Of a stretch of 64,000 nucleotides of DNA, positions 21,859 to 32,253 are shown piece after piece (positions within the stretch are counted from its first letter, which is position 1; the number at the start of each line of letters is the position of its first letter). The notes beneath the pieces are model-generated. The model searched no databases. It was not told the DNA's origin and saw nothing but the letters and a program-made list of their open reading frames with translations. Made by a program: the position numbers and the translations under genes. The stretch is from Stropharia rugosoannulata. Its lineage: Eukaryota; Basidiomycota; Agaricomycetes; Agaricales; Strophariaceae. The DNA is taken from contig JANCIK010000011.1 in NCBI GenBank assembly GCA_028532985.1, positions 1,736,001 to 1,800,000 on the forward strand. Direction: 5' to 3'.

Positions 21859-23655
21859 ATGGCAGGAGCCTGTATGGAGAACTCTATCGATGACGGAATC
21901 GACGTCCATCATAACAACACACCTTCACCTGTCGACAAACTCCCCAGTGAACTCCTTTGCGCTATATTTTGGCTGGTCACGATGGATGCCAGAGGCTTGG
22001 AGTACAATCCCGCCGTATTTACACCAGAATGGATCGTATTCAGCCACGTCTGCCAGCGGTGGTGGAGCATCGCAATGGCCGATCCGAACCTATGGACACA
22101 GATACCGACGTTCAATATTTCCGAGTTTTTACTAAGTAAAATGCTCGAGAGATCCTTTCCTGCCGACCTATCAGTGAAGATCTCATACACACATGAGAAC
22201 GACTGGCATAAACGTTGGACAGAGTCACACCTACGCAAAGTGAAGCAGATTTTTGGTGAACACGGAGACCGCATCGCGCATTTATGGTTGGACACTACCG
22301 GCGTTGAAGCATATGCACAATCACTAATGACTGTCTTGCCCACTTTGGCACCGCGGCTGAAAACGCTTCATCTCATTGGTACCACTTCAGAGTACTGGGT
22401 TTTAACTTCTGTCATAGGTAGCTTGCCACCTCATCGTCTACTCGGGACCCACAACCTCCGAGAGCTGCACCTTTCTCATTTCGGTATTGAATGGGATCAT
22501 TCTCCCCTACTTACAAACCTCACTCATCTCAAACTCTGCAACATCCGGCCTGTCAATAAACCAACACCAACGCAGCTCTACAACGTATTGAATATCCTGA
22601 CCAATCTTATTGATCTGCACTTGGATAATGCTCTGCCACCAATAGACGACGACGATGGAGCGGCTTACTTTCCTCGGATTCATCTTCCCCAACTCATCAT
22701 GCTGGTTGTGAAATCTGCTAACCCAAACGAGGTCCAAGCATTCTTCCGCAGCGTGACAATCACCCCGACATCCACAAGTGTCAATGTTACGACCACGAAC
22801 GTTTGGGTTCCTTTAACTCACGACTTTGAAAGACTGATCAGTGCCGTTACTGATTGCTACTCCCCTCCCATATATGATGCAAAGTTTCGATCTTTTCATC
22901 TTGAGCGTTGCAACCTTGATTTTAGTCCATTCATCTTGGTCCGATTAGGCGCCAAGGATCCCATCGTGGAGAGAGATTATAGCCTCCACAACGCACCACC
23001 TCACTTGAGTCTGTTATATGTGCATACATCATTCTCAAGTGAAAACCTAGATGGCAAATTCATTTTATCTAGTTTCTGGAACAGCAGAACCTTTGACCTG
23101 CGTCAAGTTACCCATGTATACCTCCACTACCCTCAAATCGCTTCCAATGTGCTGTACAACAGTGTTGGGACATCACCTGAGGTCTCGTCCATCACCATAT
23201 CGGAGCACGCTAGGCGCAGCTCTGAGGAAAGAGAAGACACAAGTTGCGGGACAAGTGGAGGCTTCCTGCAAGCATTGTCAAATGACGGGGCTTCCTCACC
23301 TTTTCTGCCCGGCCTTACTACAATAAACTTCGACCGCGTGAGGTTTAGGTCAATAAAACACCCCTCCTTAACTTGGTATGATGTAGACGTTAAAAAACTG
23401 CGCGAATGTCTTGTCAGGAGAGCAGCATATGCCCCTGCAATAACTCGTGTAATAATGCGTTATTGCATAGGCGCGGTGGAAGCAGATGTCGCGTTCTTGC
23501 GCGAGAAGATCGAAAGTGTGGAATTGGGTGGACGGGATGTGTTTGTCTTGAATAACATGCTCACGAGTTTTGACTGCCACGATGAAGCTGATCGATATAG
23601 TGACGCATCCTCTGAGTCCGACATCTTCGATGAAACGGACACGTTCAGTGACTGA
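21859..23655 (+). CDS. F-box protein, copy 1
   Basis: Single-exon 598-aa protein of the large Agaricomycete F-box-like family; by family it would be a substrate adaptor of an SCF (Skp1-Cul1) ubiquitin ligase. The F-box-like segment is at residues about 26-75: KLPSELLCAIFWLV, SHVCQRWWSIAMADPNLW. It is followed by leucine-rich, irregular repeats (LKTLHLIG, NLRELHLSHF, NLTHLKLCNI, LIDLHLDNALP) typical of the substrate-binding half. The C-terminus is acidic and Ser/Asp-rich (DASSESDIFDETDTFSD). The ATG at 21859 matches the start in the paralog. Target unknown. Roughly half of its residues match copy 2 by eye. Confidence 0.85.
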   Translation: MAGACMENSIDDGIDVHHNNTPSPVDKLPSELLCAIFWLVTMDARGLEYNPAVFTPEWIVFSHVCQRWWSIAMADPNLWTQIPTFNISEFLLSKMLERSFPADLSVKISYTHENDWHKRWTESHLRKVKQIFGEHGDRIAHLWLDTTGVEAYAQSLMTVLPTLAPRLKTLHLIGTTSEYWVLTSVIGSLPPHRLLGTHNLRELHLSHFGIEWDHSPLLTNLTHLKLCNIRPVNKPTPTQLYNVLNILTNLIDLHLDNALPPIDDDDGAAYFPRIHLPQLIMLVVKSANPNEVQAFFRSVTITPTSTSVNVTTTNVWVPLTHDFERLISAVTDCYSPPIYDAKFRSFHLERCNLDFSPFILVRLGAKDPIVERDYSLHNAPPHLSLLYVHTSFSSENLDGKFILSSFWNSRTFDLRQVTHVYLHYPQIASNVLYNSVGTSPEVSSITISEHARRSSEEREDTSCGTSGGFLQALSNDGASSPFLPGLTTINFDRVRFRSIKHPSLTWYDVDVKKLRECLVRRAAYAPAITRVIMRYCIGAVEADVAFLREKIESVELGGRDVFVLNNMLTSFDCHDEADRYSDASSESDIFDETDTFSD

Positions 23656-24184
23656 TGAACTCACATTTAATTTACGTATCCTTTTTTATCCTTTAAATTT
23701 ACTGCACAAAAACTACTTATTGCATTTTCTCCTCGAGCTCCATGGAGCAAACATGGGGTTGAAGTAAGTACCATAGAACTTGCAAAGAACTATACCACGT
23801 CCAAACTTTTGACATATCCGAGCGGAGCACGTCCACTTACTTGACAGTTATCTACAGCGCATTTCTGGCATGTCCGACGCGCTGCGCTATAGAAACTTCC
23901 CCTAGTACGGACTTGGGCCAGGGTGCCGGTGAGCTATCTTTAGTACCAATAATAATTAAGTTGTCACGCACTCTCACGGGACCACAGACCAGGATTGCAC
24001 TGTCCAGGTGCTTGTACATGTTCTCTCATTCAGGCATCATAAGTAAGCAACTTAGCGAGTTCAATGTGTTAGGTCTGATGCCAGCAACGGTACTATTAGG
24101 TTGATTCAACACCAGAGTTACCTATATCACGACACGCCGGACCAGTTGAAGCGACAAGATTACATTAGGTGGACATACCTACAG
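23656..24184. other. Intergenic region between F-box copies, with duplicated promoter and an SDR scrap
   Basis: At 23865-23885 'ggcatgtccgacgcgctgc' matches the start of SDR copy 1 exon 6 (16019, 'ggcatgtccgacacgctgc') with one mismatch in 19 bases. From 23930 the sequence is the shared F-box upstream cassette. No other gene. Confidence 0.6.
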
Positions 24185-25966
24185 ATGGCCGCAACAATCT
24201 GCATGGAGAACCCCATCGATGACAGAAATCACGTCCTCAACAGCACCCTTTCAACTGCTGACATATTCCCCAATGAGATCCTATGTGCTATATTCTCTCA
24301 GTTGATTGCGATGGATACAGACCTGAAGTCGGGCAATTCTGCGGTTCTTGCGCCAGGATGGATAACTGTTAGTCACGTCTGCCAGCACTGGCGGAGCGTC
24401 GCATTGGCTGATCCAAACTTATGGACCCAAATTTCGGTCTTATCTGTTTCCAAACATTGGTTAAGCACAATGCTTGAAAGATCATCATCCTCGGACCTGT
24501 CAGTGGAGATCTCTTTCGGAGTTGACAGAATCTGGACACGCTCAGTACAACGAAAAATTGAACAAGTATTGAAAGGACACGGAAGCCGCATTGCGCACTT
24601 ATGGTTAAACACATCACATATAAACCCAGTACTGACTGCCTTGCCAACTTCGGTGCCGCGTCTGCAGTCACTTCATCTCATTTGTACCGAGTCATTACAC
24701 TGGCATTCAACATTCGAGAAGAAAGGACAGTTGCCTGCTGATCGTCTACTTGATACTCGCATTCTCCGAGATTTACATCTTTCTTACTTCCATGTTGCGT
24801 GGGATTCCCATCTACTCAGGAACCTCACTCATCTCAAACTAAAATTACCACGCATTCCGCGTGCCAATAAACCAACACCAAACCAGCTCTATGATGTGCT
24901 GAATAACTTAACCAAGCTTGTTTATCTGGAGTTGGACAATGTTCTCCCGATAGGGGATAAAAGCCTACAAGTCTACTTTCCACATACTATTCACTTTCCC
25001 GGACTCGTTACGTTGGTCATAAAGTCTAGCACGAGGCAGGTCCAGACGTTCTTCCGAAGTGTAACCATTTCGACGCGCACAAGTGTTAACATCACCGCAG
25101 AAACTTTAAGACCTTCAAATATCGGTTTTATAGGTCTAATCTCTGATGTTACCAGCTGCTACACCTCCCCCATTTACGACATAAAATTCCGCTCTTTCCG
25201 TATCGAGCGTCGCAAGTGTGATTCTGAACGATCCGTCTTGGTGCGATTAGGCAAAGAGCCTATTGCAGAAGGCGATTATAACATTTTGGATAGCCCACCT
25301 CCCCACTGGAGTCTATTCTACGTGGACAGCTCGTGGCTTGGCAAGTTTCCAGCAGATGATGTCATTATTTTTTCCAATTTCTGGGACGGCAAAATTTTTG
25401 ACTTGCGTCAAGTTACCCATATGCTCCTTCACTTCCCTAGAATCACTTCTGATGCGTTGCAATATGTTGGAGTCGGACCCAAAGTGTCTTGTATCATCAT
25501 ATCAGAGCACAATGCGCGCTGCTCTATGGGAACCAACGGGAGAAGCTACGGCACAAGCAGAGGCTTCCTGTCTGCACTATCAAACGACGGGGATCCACCA
25601 GGTTCTATCAAAACCCTACCATTTCTACCACAACTTACGACAATACATTTCGACCGCGTGAGGTTTAAGTCAACGCAAGAGGCCTCGGAAACCAGTTATG
25701 ATATTGACCTCGAGGAACTACGCAATTGTCTTGTCCACAGAGCAATATACGCACCTTCAATAACGCGTATAGTAATGCGCCATTGCATCGGGGTGCAGGA
25801 AGCAGATGTTGCATTCCTGCGCGAGAAGATCGAGAATGTAGACTGGGATGGATGGGACTCGGAACTCTACGTGAATGCTGTGAATTACATGTTCACGAGC
25901 GACTGCGAGGAACACGACTCTGACTATTATAGCAGCGACGAAGCAGATTTGGGCATGTTTCGATAA
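24185..25966 (+). CDS. F-box protein, copy 2
   Basis: Single-exon 593-aa paralog of copy 1; expected SCF adaptor, target unknown. The start is ATG 24185 (MAATICMENPIDD), aligned with the copy 1 start. The longer open frame back to 24101 has only a TTG and is promoter sequence. The F-box-like region is IFPNEILCAIFSQLI / WITVSHVCQHWRSVALADPN / LWTQI. Leu-rich segments (LQSLHLIC, LRDLHLSYF, NLTHLKLKLP, LVYLELDNVLP) follow. The conserved C-terminal block AYAPSITRIVM-type / FLREKIENVDWDGWD is also visible in the 12.4-kb relic. Acidic tail. It is the closer relative of that relic. Confidence 0.85.
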   Translation: MAATICMENPIDDRNHVLNSTLSTADIFPNEILCAIFSQLIAMDTDLKSGNSAVLAPGWITVSHVCQHWRSVALADPNLWTQISVLSVSKHWLSTMLERSSSSDLSVEISFGVDRIWTRSVQRKIEQVLKGHGSRIAHLWLNTSHINPVLTALPTSVPRLQSLHLICTESLHWHSTFEKKGQLPADRLLDTRILRDLHLSYFHVAWDSHLLRNLTHLKLKLPRIPRANKPTPNQLYDVLNNLTKLVYLELDNVLPIGDKSLQVYFPHTIHFPGLVTLVIKSSTRQVQTFFRSVTISTRTSVNITAETLRPSNIGFIGLISDVTSCYTSPIYDIKFRSFRIERRKCDSERSVLVRLGKEPIAEGDYNILDSPPPHWSLFYVDSSWLGKFPADDVIIFSNFWDGKIFDLRQVTHMLLHFPRITSDALQYVGVGPKVSCIIISEHNARCSMGTNGRSYGTSRGFLSALSNDGDPPGSIKTLPFLPQLTTIHFDRVRFKSTQEASETSYDIDLEELRNCLVHRAIYAPSITRIVMRHCIGVQEADVAFLREKIENVDWDGWDSELYVNAVNYMFTSDCEEHDSDYYSSDEADLGMFR

Positions 25967-26331
25967 TGTTCTGAGAAGTGGTACGTAAATCTGGGTATTT
26001 CTCAATAAAGCCAGAATTAAGTACTTGTGAAAACCCTTTAGAAATACACTCCGTGCTTGTACATTTAAGGATATTTGGGCTTTGAAGGTGTGATTGTCAG
26101 AAACTTGTAGTAGAAAATTAAGACTTTGTGACTGTAAGTACGGAGAATGTCACATTACCTGATGATGAATGTGACCGTTACATCTCATTGTTCCTGGGGC
26201 CCGCGGGCGCAGTGATAGGCAGTGCTCGGTGGCTTCCGTCCACATACGCAGGTCTTTCACCTACCATCATCACGATTACCGTCCCAACGGTCTAGGAACA
26301 GCGTTTATATCTTATTGCAGGCAGTCTTGCA
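25967..26331. other. Short intergenic region upstream of WASP
   Basis: About 365 bp with no coding signal; pyrimidine-rich before the WASP ATG. Confidence 0.5.
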
Positions 26332-27968
26332 ATGCCTTCCCTATCAACGCTCACTGGTGACGAGAAAAACAAACTCAAGAGTATTCTTTCAGAGCCTCCA
26401 CACAAGATCACATATGCAGCTGTAGCTAGAATATACTACGCGCATCCCGACCCTAATAGGTGGCAATATGCGGGACTTGAAGGCGCCCTTGCTTTCTGTA
26501 CTGAGAACTCGAATGGAAGTATGCACTTCAAGATGGTGGATATTCAAGGAACGAGGGGCGTGATATGGGATCAAGAACTGTACGACGGTTTCGAGATGAA
26601 CCAAGACCGAGCTTTCTTTTTGTCCTTTGAGGGTGACGTACGTACTCTATCTTCTCCTGCGTGTTTTTTCTCACCAGCTTTCACCAGAAATGCATGATTG
26701 GCATCGTCTTTGCAGACGAAGCTGAGGCAAAGACATTCAATAAGAAAGTTAAGAATAGAAAGGAATCCAAACCCAGTGTGTATTGCTTTGTAGTCTCACC
26801 CACAAGGTGCTCACATAGATGAATGACAGCCAAGTCAAAGACGAAGAAGAAGACGGCGAAGGGTGGCAAGATCGATAAATCGATGATTTCAGGTCCAAAA
26901 TCTGGATCATTCATTCACGTCGCGCATATGGGCTACGACGCTGATTCTGGATTCACTTCTAAAGGTGTAGATCCGTCGTGGACGTCGCTACTAAACAATT
27001 TGGAGGGTGTCGTATCCAAAGAAGTTGTGGCACAAAATATGGACTTCATAAAGCAGTTCGTACGCGACTACCCTGCGCAGGAGCAGGGTCAACAGGCGGC
27101 CGCGAGGAAGAGCAAGCCGCCACCTCCTCCTGCGCCCAGGCGTCATGTTGCAAATGGAAGCGCGTCTTCACAGACATCCCCTGTCTCGCAGCCACCTCCA
27201 CCCCCTCCCCCGAGTCGTAATGCTCCTCCGCCCGCGCCAGCGCGTCCCCATGGTAAGACTCAGCCTCCTCCGCCACCCCCACGGGCAGCGACAACCCCAG
27301 TGCATGCAGCACCAGAGCCCGCTGGCCCCCCTCCGCCACCCCGCAGATCAGCGGCGCCATCCAGCAATGCGGCCCCTCCACCCCCACCACGACCAGCGCC
27401 CCCTCAAGCAAGTGGACCTCCTCCCCCTCCACCCCGCCCGGCTGCTGGCCCCTCCAGACCACCGCCGCCTCCTACCAGACCGAATCCGCCTCCCGCAGCA
27501 CAAGCTCCGCCGCCACCTCCTCCGCCCCCTATGCCACCTGTGTCAGCGGGAGGTCCGCCACCCCCTCCGCCTCCACCGCCTCCACCACCTCCGGGAGGGA
27601 TGGGCGCTCCTCCGCCCCCTCCGCCCCCTCCCCCTCCTGGTGGAGCGGCGCCTCCGGCTCCCCCAGCGGGATTGCCCCCGCCCCAGCCTGGCAGGTCCGA
27701 TTTACTCAAATCCATCCAAGGCGCCGGCGTGCATGTGCTCAAGAAGAGAGACCAGAACACGCAGCCTGGGCGCGTTACCCCGCCCAGCGAGTCTGCCTCC
27801 AGTGGTAGTACGCTGGCTGCGGGCGCTGCTGCTGGTGCCGGGGCTGCTGCGGGAGCAGCCGCGGGCGGCGATCTTACGTCTGCGCTTGCGGCAGCGCTGC
27901 TTGAGCGCAACAAGAGGCTCGGAGACAGTGATGACGACGAGGATGATGATGACGACGACTGGGATTAA
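26332..27968 (+). CDS. WSP1: WASP-family actin nucleation-promoting factor
   Basis: Activator of the Arp2/3 complex at cortical actin patches. Exons 26332-26637, 26688-26775 and 26830-27968 give 510 aa. The WH1 (EVH1) domain spans residues about 1-125 (WQYAGLEGALAFCTEN, MHFKMVDIQGTRGVIWDQEL, CMIGIVFADEAEAKTFNKKV). A CRIB/GBD follows at about 148-170 with the signature ISGPKSGSFIHVAHMGYD, so Cdc42 binding is expected; budding-yeast Las17 lacks this. Residues about 205-410 are poly-proline, binding profilin and SH3 partners. A WH2 motif (LLKSIQGAGVHVLKK) is at about 421, then an Ala/Gly spacer, a connector helix (TSALAAALLERNKRLGD) and the acidic tail DDDEDDDDDDWD with the terminal Trp that contacts Arp2/3. 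Complete architecture with a single WH2. Confidence 0.95.
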
Positions 27969-28555
27969 TAATAGTCGCTGTCTATCTCTATTTCTAATGC
28001 GCTATTTTTACGAGGGATGGATGTATGGTAATTTAAGCCTCTCCTATACAAACATGCAGTGGATTCATCATCTTTTAACTAGTTACATACCCTTTTGATT
28101 ACATGAGTGGAATATTATTCAATGTCAAACCATAACAAAGATGCCGTCGCTTCTCTATAGACGAGATGCAATATTATGTAATGATTGCTAAAATAAAGGC
28201 TTCATAGTAAACAATAGAATGTACGTGTACGATGGCGATGATTGAAACGGCATCATGAGGATTGCCTGATTAGGCTATTGACGCGCCATTTTAGGACACT
28301 TGGTCACCGACCCACACGTGAAGGACGCAATTCCGTCCTTTACACTTAGATCACTTAGCAATGCAATCATTGATATTTGTCTATTTGGCTGACTGTTTCA
28401 GGTATGCATACATGGTATCAGATCGGTTTTGCTACTTATGAGGTGTATGTGGTCGAATAAAATAAAAGCAATTACTAGTACTAGGGGTTAACAAGCATTC
28501 CCGATATGCAATTTAAGTACTGTACAAGCCTTGATAAATTGGCAACAAATGCCAC
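27969..28555. other. Convergent intergenic region
   Basis: About 590 bp between WASP (+) and the membrane protein gene (-); AT-rich, no gene. Confidence 0.5.
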
Positions 28556-29870
28556 TTAGGCATTGGCATGCCTGCCGAGGGTACTCTTTGAGCTATTGAA
28601 CGAATTATCCAGGAACTTCTTGGGAAGGCGCTGATGAGCCTGCTCGCTCATGTCCACCGGACCGCTCGACGTTGAAGAGACCTCCCAATCTAATATTCCG
28701 TCGTCCGCTGCGTTAATAATCTCCCTTGACCAGGCTCTACCTTGTGCTATGCGTAGAATGATAAGCATTCTGGTGACAGCCTAACTCCTCGTCAAACCCC
28801 AATTAACTGCAGTAGTTGTACAAGTCAACTCACGATGATGTAGGAGTATGGCTGCAGGAATATATCCTGCACCCATCCGTTCCGAGTAAAGGAGATGACG
28901 TAGACCATACTCCATATAGTAAAGAAGGAGCCGCTTTCGACGAACATGGTGACGAAGGAGTTGTACAGTGAAGCTTGGAGGTTACCTAACACCTTTTCGG
29001 CTTTGTGGCGTAACATGTATAGACGAGCACAGATAGCAATAGAGAGGTAGATATTCATACTGAGGCAGAGAGAGTAAAAGATCAGCATGTATTCTCTTGT
29101 GCGGATTGCGCTTATGCCTGCAGCTTGGGTTTGACCGAGAAGAATAGGGATGGATAGGCCTAGTAAGAGTCAGCTACACAAATATACTACGGAGGTACCT
29201 TCGTTTGCTCACCGATGCGAGTGAAGTACATGAGTCCGGGGAAAATGAGGACTTTCCACTTGTAATTCCAGATAACCATCAAGCGGTACAGCTATGGGGG
29301 ATTGATTGACATTAGTGACTCGACACCAAAGGGCGCCATAAATTCACCTACCATTATGCCATCACCGAACCACGGGATAAGTGTAGTGCTAGATTAGCGA
29401 CATCATATTGTTAGATTTCCTGTCCTTCTTCGTCTTTAAGCATGCCACAAACCATGATTCACTAATGATATTCGATAATTCCTGTGAATTTGCCAGCCAG
29501 TATTCCTTAGGGTTGATTGGCACATTCGATGGTTGAGACAAGGCCACGTATAACGACTCTGTAAATTTGAATTTCCCCCCAAATGCCATTGTCGTCAACG
29601 GAAAAAGAATTGTTGAATACGCGATGATGAACCAAAATGTGCGGCCCGTGCGCTTAGGGCGGCGAAGCATGACCTGGATGACCTGGATGTAGAGCATGAT
29701 CATAGCTCCTAGATAATCGTACTCGGGTATGAACATGCTATGTCGAGACTATATCTCACTCTGAAATACTGGTATCTCAACGCACCATAAGCCAGCCCGC
29801 AGAGCATCATGCCATCGAAATTTGCTTGGTTTCCTTTGTAAGGATTGGTCCAAGTTAGAGTCGCATCCAT
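28556..29870 (-). CDS. Orphan multi-pass membrane protein of an Agaricomycete family
   Basis: No named domain recognised; resembles a large Agaricomycete family of about seven-helix proteins of unknown function. The ATG at 29870 gives MDATLTWTNPYKGNQANFDG. Exon 1 ends at 29786 in LAYG; the phase-correct acceptor is at 29709, giving LAYGAMIMLYIQVIQVML, which fits a helix. Later segments: TFWFIIAYSTILFPLTTMAF, LIPWFGDGIM, YRLMVIWNYKWKVLIFPGLM, EYMLIFYSLCLSMNIYLSIA, FFTIWSMVYVISF, SYIIAVTRMLIILRIAQGRA. The cytosolic tail is Ser-rich (SSTSSGPVDMSEQAHQR). Topology suggests a receptor- or sensor-like protein but there is no direct evidence of signalling. Internal exon edges are approximate. Confidence 0.7.
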
Positions 29871-32253
29871 AGTCAACCTTTCAGCTGCCGATCCAGCAGG
29901 GGACGGGGGAGGACGCGAATTCTAGAAAGCGAACTAAAAGCACCAAGTGGGGCTGGGGCAATCAAGTTGCCGCAGTCGGGATGCTTTACGGGATTATAAT
30001 GCTTTCTCTCTCATGTAACCATGTCAAAGTACATAATCACTTCGATCACGGACGACCCTTTCCATCAAGGAATCAATTAATCAGGAAGGATGTAATTATA
30101 TTTTTAGCGGTCGCCCGCTCGCCTTTTAATCACTATCAATATCTCGTGGCAGATCATTCGCCCAGAGCGATTGACATAAGAGTTCCCAAGTACTTGCAGC
30201 AGCTAATCCCTTTCATTCTCCTCCCCAAAAAGCAGTCTTTATGTTACTTACCAAAGGCATCAGGTTGTCACCATGCTTCATGCATTCTGAAGGCCCAAGT
30301 TATTAATAAAGCACCACGACTCCTGCTGTATACAGAGCATTAGGCTGAAAAAGTACGACAGCTGTAAGAGGCTTGCTAGCCTGCATTTGGACGCAGAGCA
30401 AGACGTCACAACAGCACAACATGCTTGCTCTAGACATACGCAGCGCTCTGGATAGATGGCTGATTGACCAGGCGGCCGCGGTACGTGGGTGAAGGGGTGA
30501 AGGCTGAAACTGCATTAAAACTCTCAGAGACGGGAGAAATGTCATACCGATTAAGATTACACTGGTTCTATCACCTCCTCATTCCCTCCATCATGTAAAT
30601 CATGAGACTTGTTATCTACACTGGGCGTGGACATTTGCTATAAATTGGTAATACGCCTCTTGACTGTTGCGCCGGTATGACAGATTGGCACTGGGCAGCC
30701 TGTAAACCGAGTTAGCGGGATGCGAGCGGTAGAGCATAGTCTGTAGGGTGATCTTATCGAGGTGGCCATCCTTGAGTTCTTCGTAGTCCATTTCAACTAA
30801 CCAGAGTCTGTAAGGTCAGTCGTAGGATAGTCTTTCATAGAACTTCGACCATCGACATCGCGGTTTTTCACAGCCATGCCATTTTTCGGAGCTTGGATGG
30901 CATGACTGTTCTGTGAACTTTTGAGTAAATTTGCTCTAACTTGTACACCATTTTAGGTATTGCCGCGGGTGACGGAATGCTGGGCGGAACAATTCTACTT
31001 CAGACGTGTCGCGAGACTGGGACTTCTGTACAAATTTTCACATCTATCAGTGTGTTCGAGTAGATTGAATGTCGATAACAGCCTGGCAGGTCCACGATTG
31101 AGAAGTAGTTGGTTGAAGAAGAAAGGATAAATAAGAATTCGGTCTATTTACGGAATGGCAGCGTGAGTTCAACTCAATGGGGCCGTGCCACAAGGAGCTG
31201 TTGGAACCATTTGTAGTCATTTTTAAAACTTATCATGCTCAGGCACCCGTTAATTCGACACCAAACACTGGTATATTTTACCAGACTCGCAACCAATTCC
31301 CAACAGACTCCCCATGACTTGTGAACGTTCGAACGTTTGAACATTCACGTTGCATCATGGGCACATGCCAGTGCATCCTGTAAATCTTCCACTGTCAAAT
31401 CTATTATATATATATCTCCCTTTGCCCTAAAACGACCGTACCTACGGATTCCGATTAGTATTACATTGGAATTACGGAATGTTTGACCAAAAGTTGCCGT
31501 GCCACAATAGACCACAAGCCTAATCCCTGATCAACGTTTTGCAATCAAATGCCATAAACACTTAATCCAACTCTTGAAAGATATGGATTAGAATCTGAAT
31601 GATGAATTAGACCTGTCTATTCAGTCTTCAGTACTACATCGATTAAATTCTGTGCGGTATACGGAGGACACTGCTTGCTAACTTTACCCGAATAGTTACT
31701 TTTCATGCTCTTCGTGGTAATCGGAGGTGCCTCGTCAGACTAATTGCTATGGGTGCGAGTTTATTTATCGGTATACCCAGACTTACGGAACATGAAGCAA
31801 AGGATTGAATCATCGATCAATTAGGGCTGATTTTCTTCGTAAAACTCCGACATATGGTGCGGATACTTGGTTGTGTGAATGGAAGAAGGTTGGCTGGGAG
31901 TCAAATACAAATTGACTTGTAGAAAAAAGGTCTGCTTGGGATATATCCTCCGTTATTGTCTATAATAACTACGCTGATCTGTGCAAATCAATAGAAAGAA
32001 GAAGTTGTTAATGTGAAGAAGTGTTTGAGCCTCATCGGAAGTAAACCAAGCCAGTCCCCGACAAATCTCACCAAGCACTCTACTTTAACGGACGTATTAG
32101 AGCATGGGACAGCCTATATGATATCAGTCACTGAGACGTAGGCGCATCTGTGGAAGAGAATATCTCGCGACCAGACCCACAGCCTCCGTGATTCAGATAA
32201 AACGGAGGAAGGAACGAGTCTATTGACTGCCACAGAAGATTAACTCGTCCGCT
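29871..32253. other. Long gene-free region
   Basis: About 2.4 kb without a supportable gene. It has a short tatata run near 31406 and an imperfect 28-bp palindrome at 31321-31348. Short ORFs here lack ATG or any family resemblance. Confidence 0.5.
31321..31348. repeat. 28-bp imperfect palindrome with GAA/TTC units
   Basis: Begins gtgaacgttcgaacg and ends gaacattcac; outer five bases pair perfectly and the core 'aacgttcgaacgtt' is a perfect 14-bp palindrome. Spaced GAA..TTC pairs recall a heat-shock-factor site but the 5-bp phasing is not continuous. Confidence 0.6.

Noticed and set aside
27145..28098. 317-aa plus-strand ORF and 169-aa glycine-rich minus-strand ORF
   Set aside because: Out-of-frame and antisense readings of the WASP poly-proline region.
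29700..29790. Apparent frameshift at the first intron of the membrane-protein gene
   Set aside because: The nearest acceptor breaks frame, but the acceptor ending at 29709 restores phase and gives a plausible helix, so no lesion is needed.
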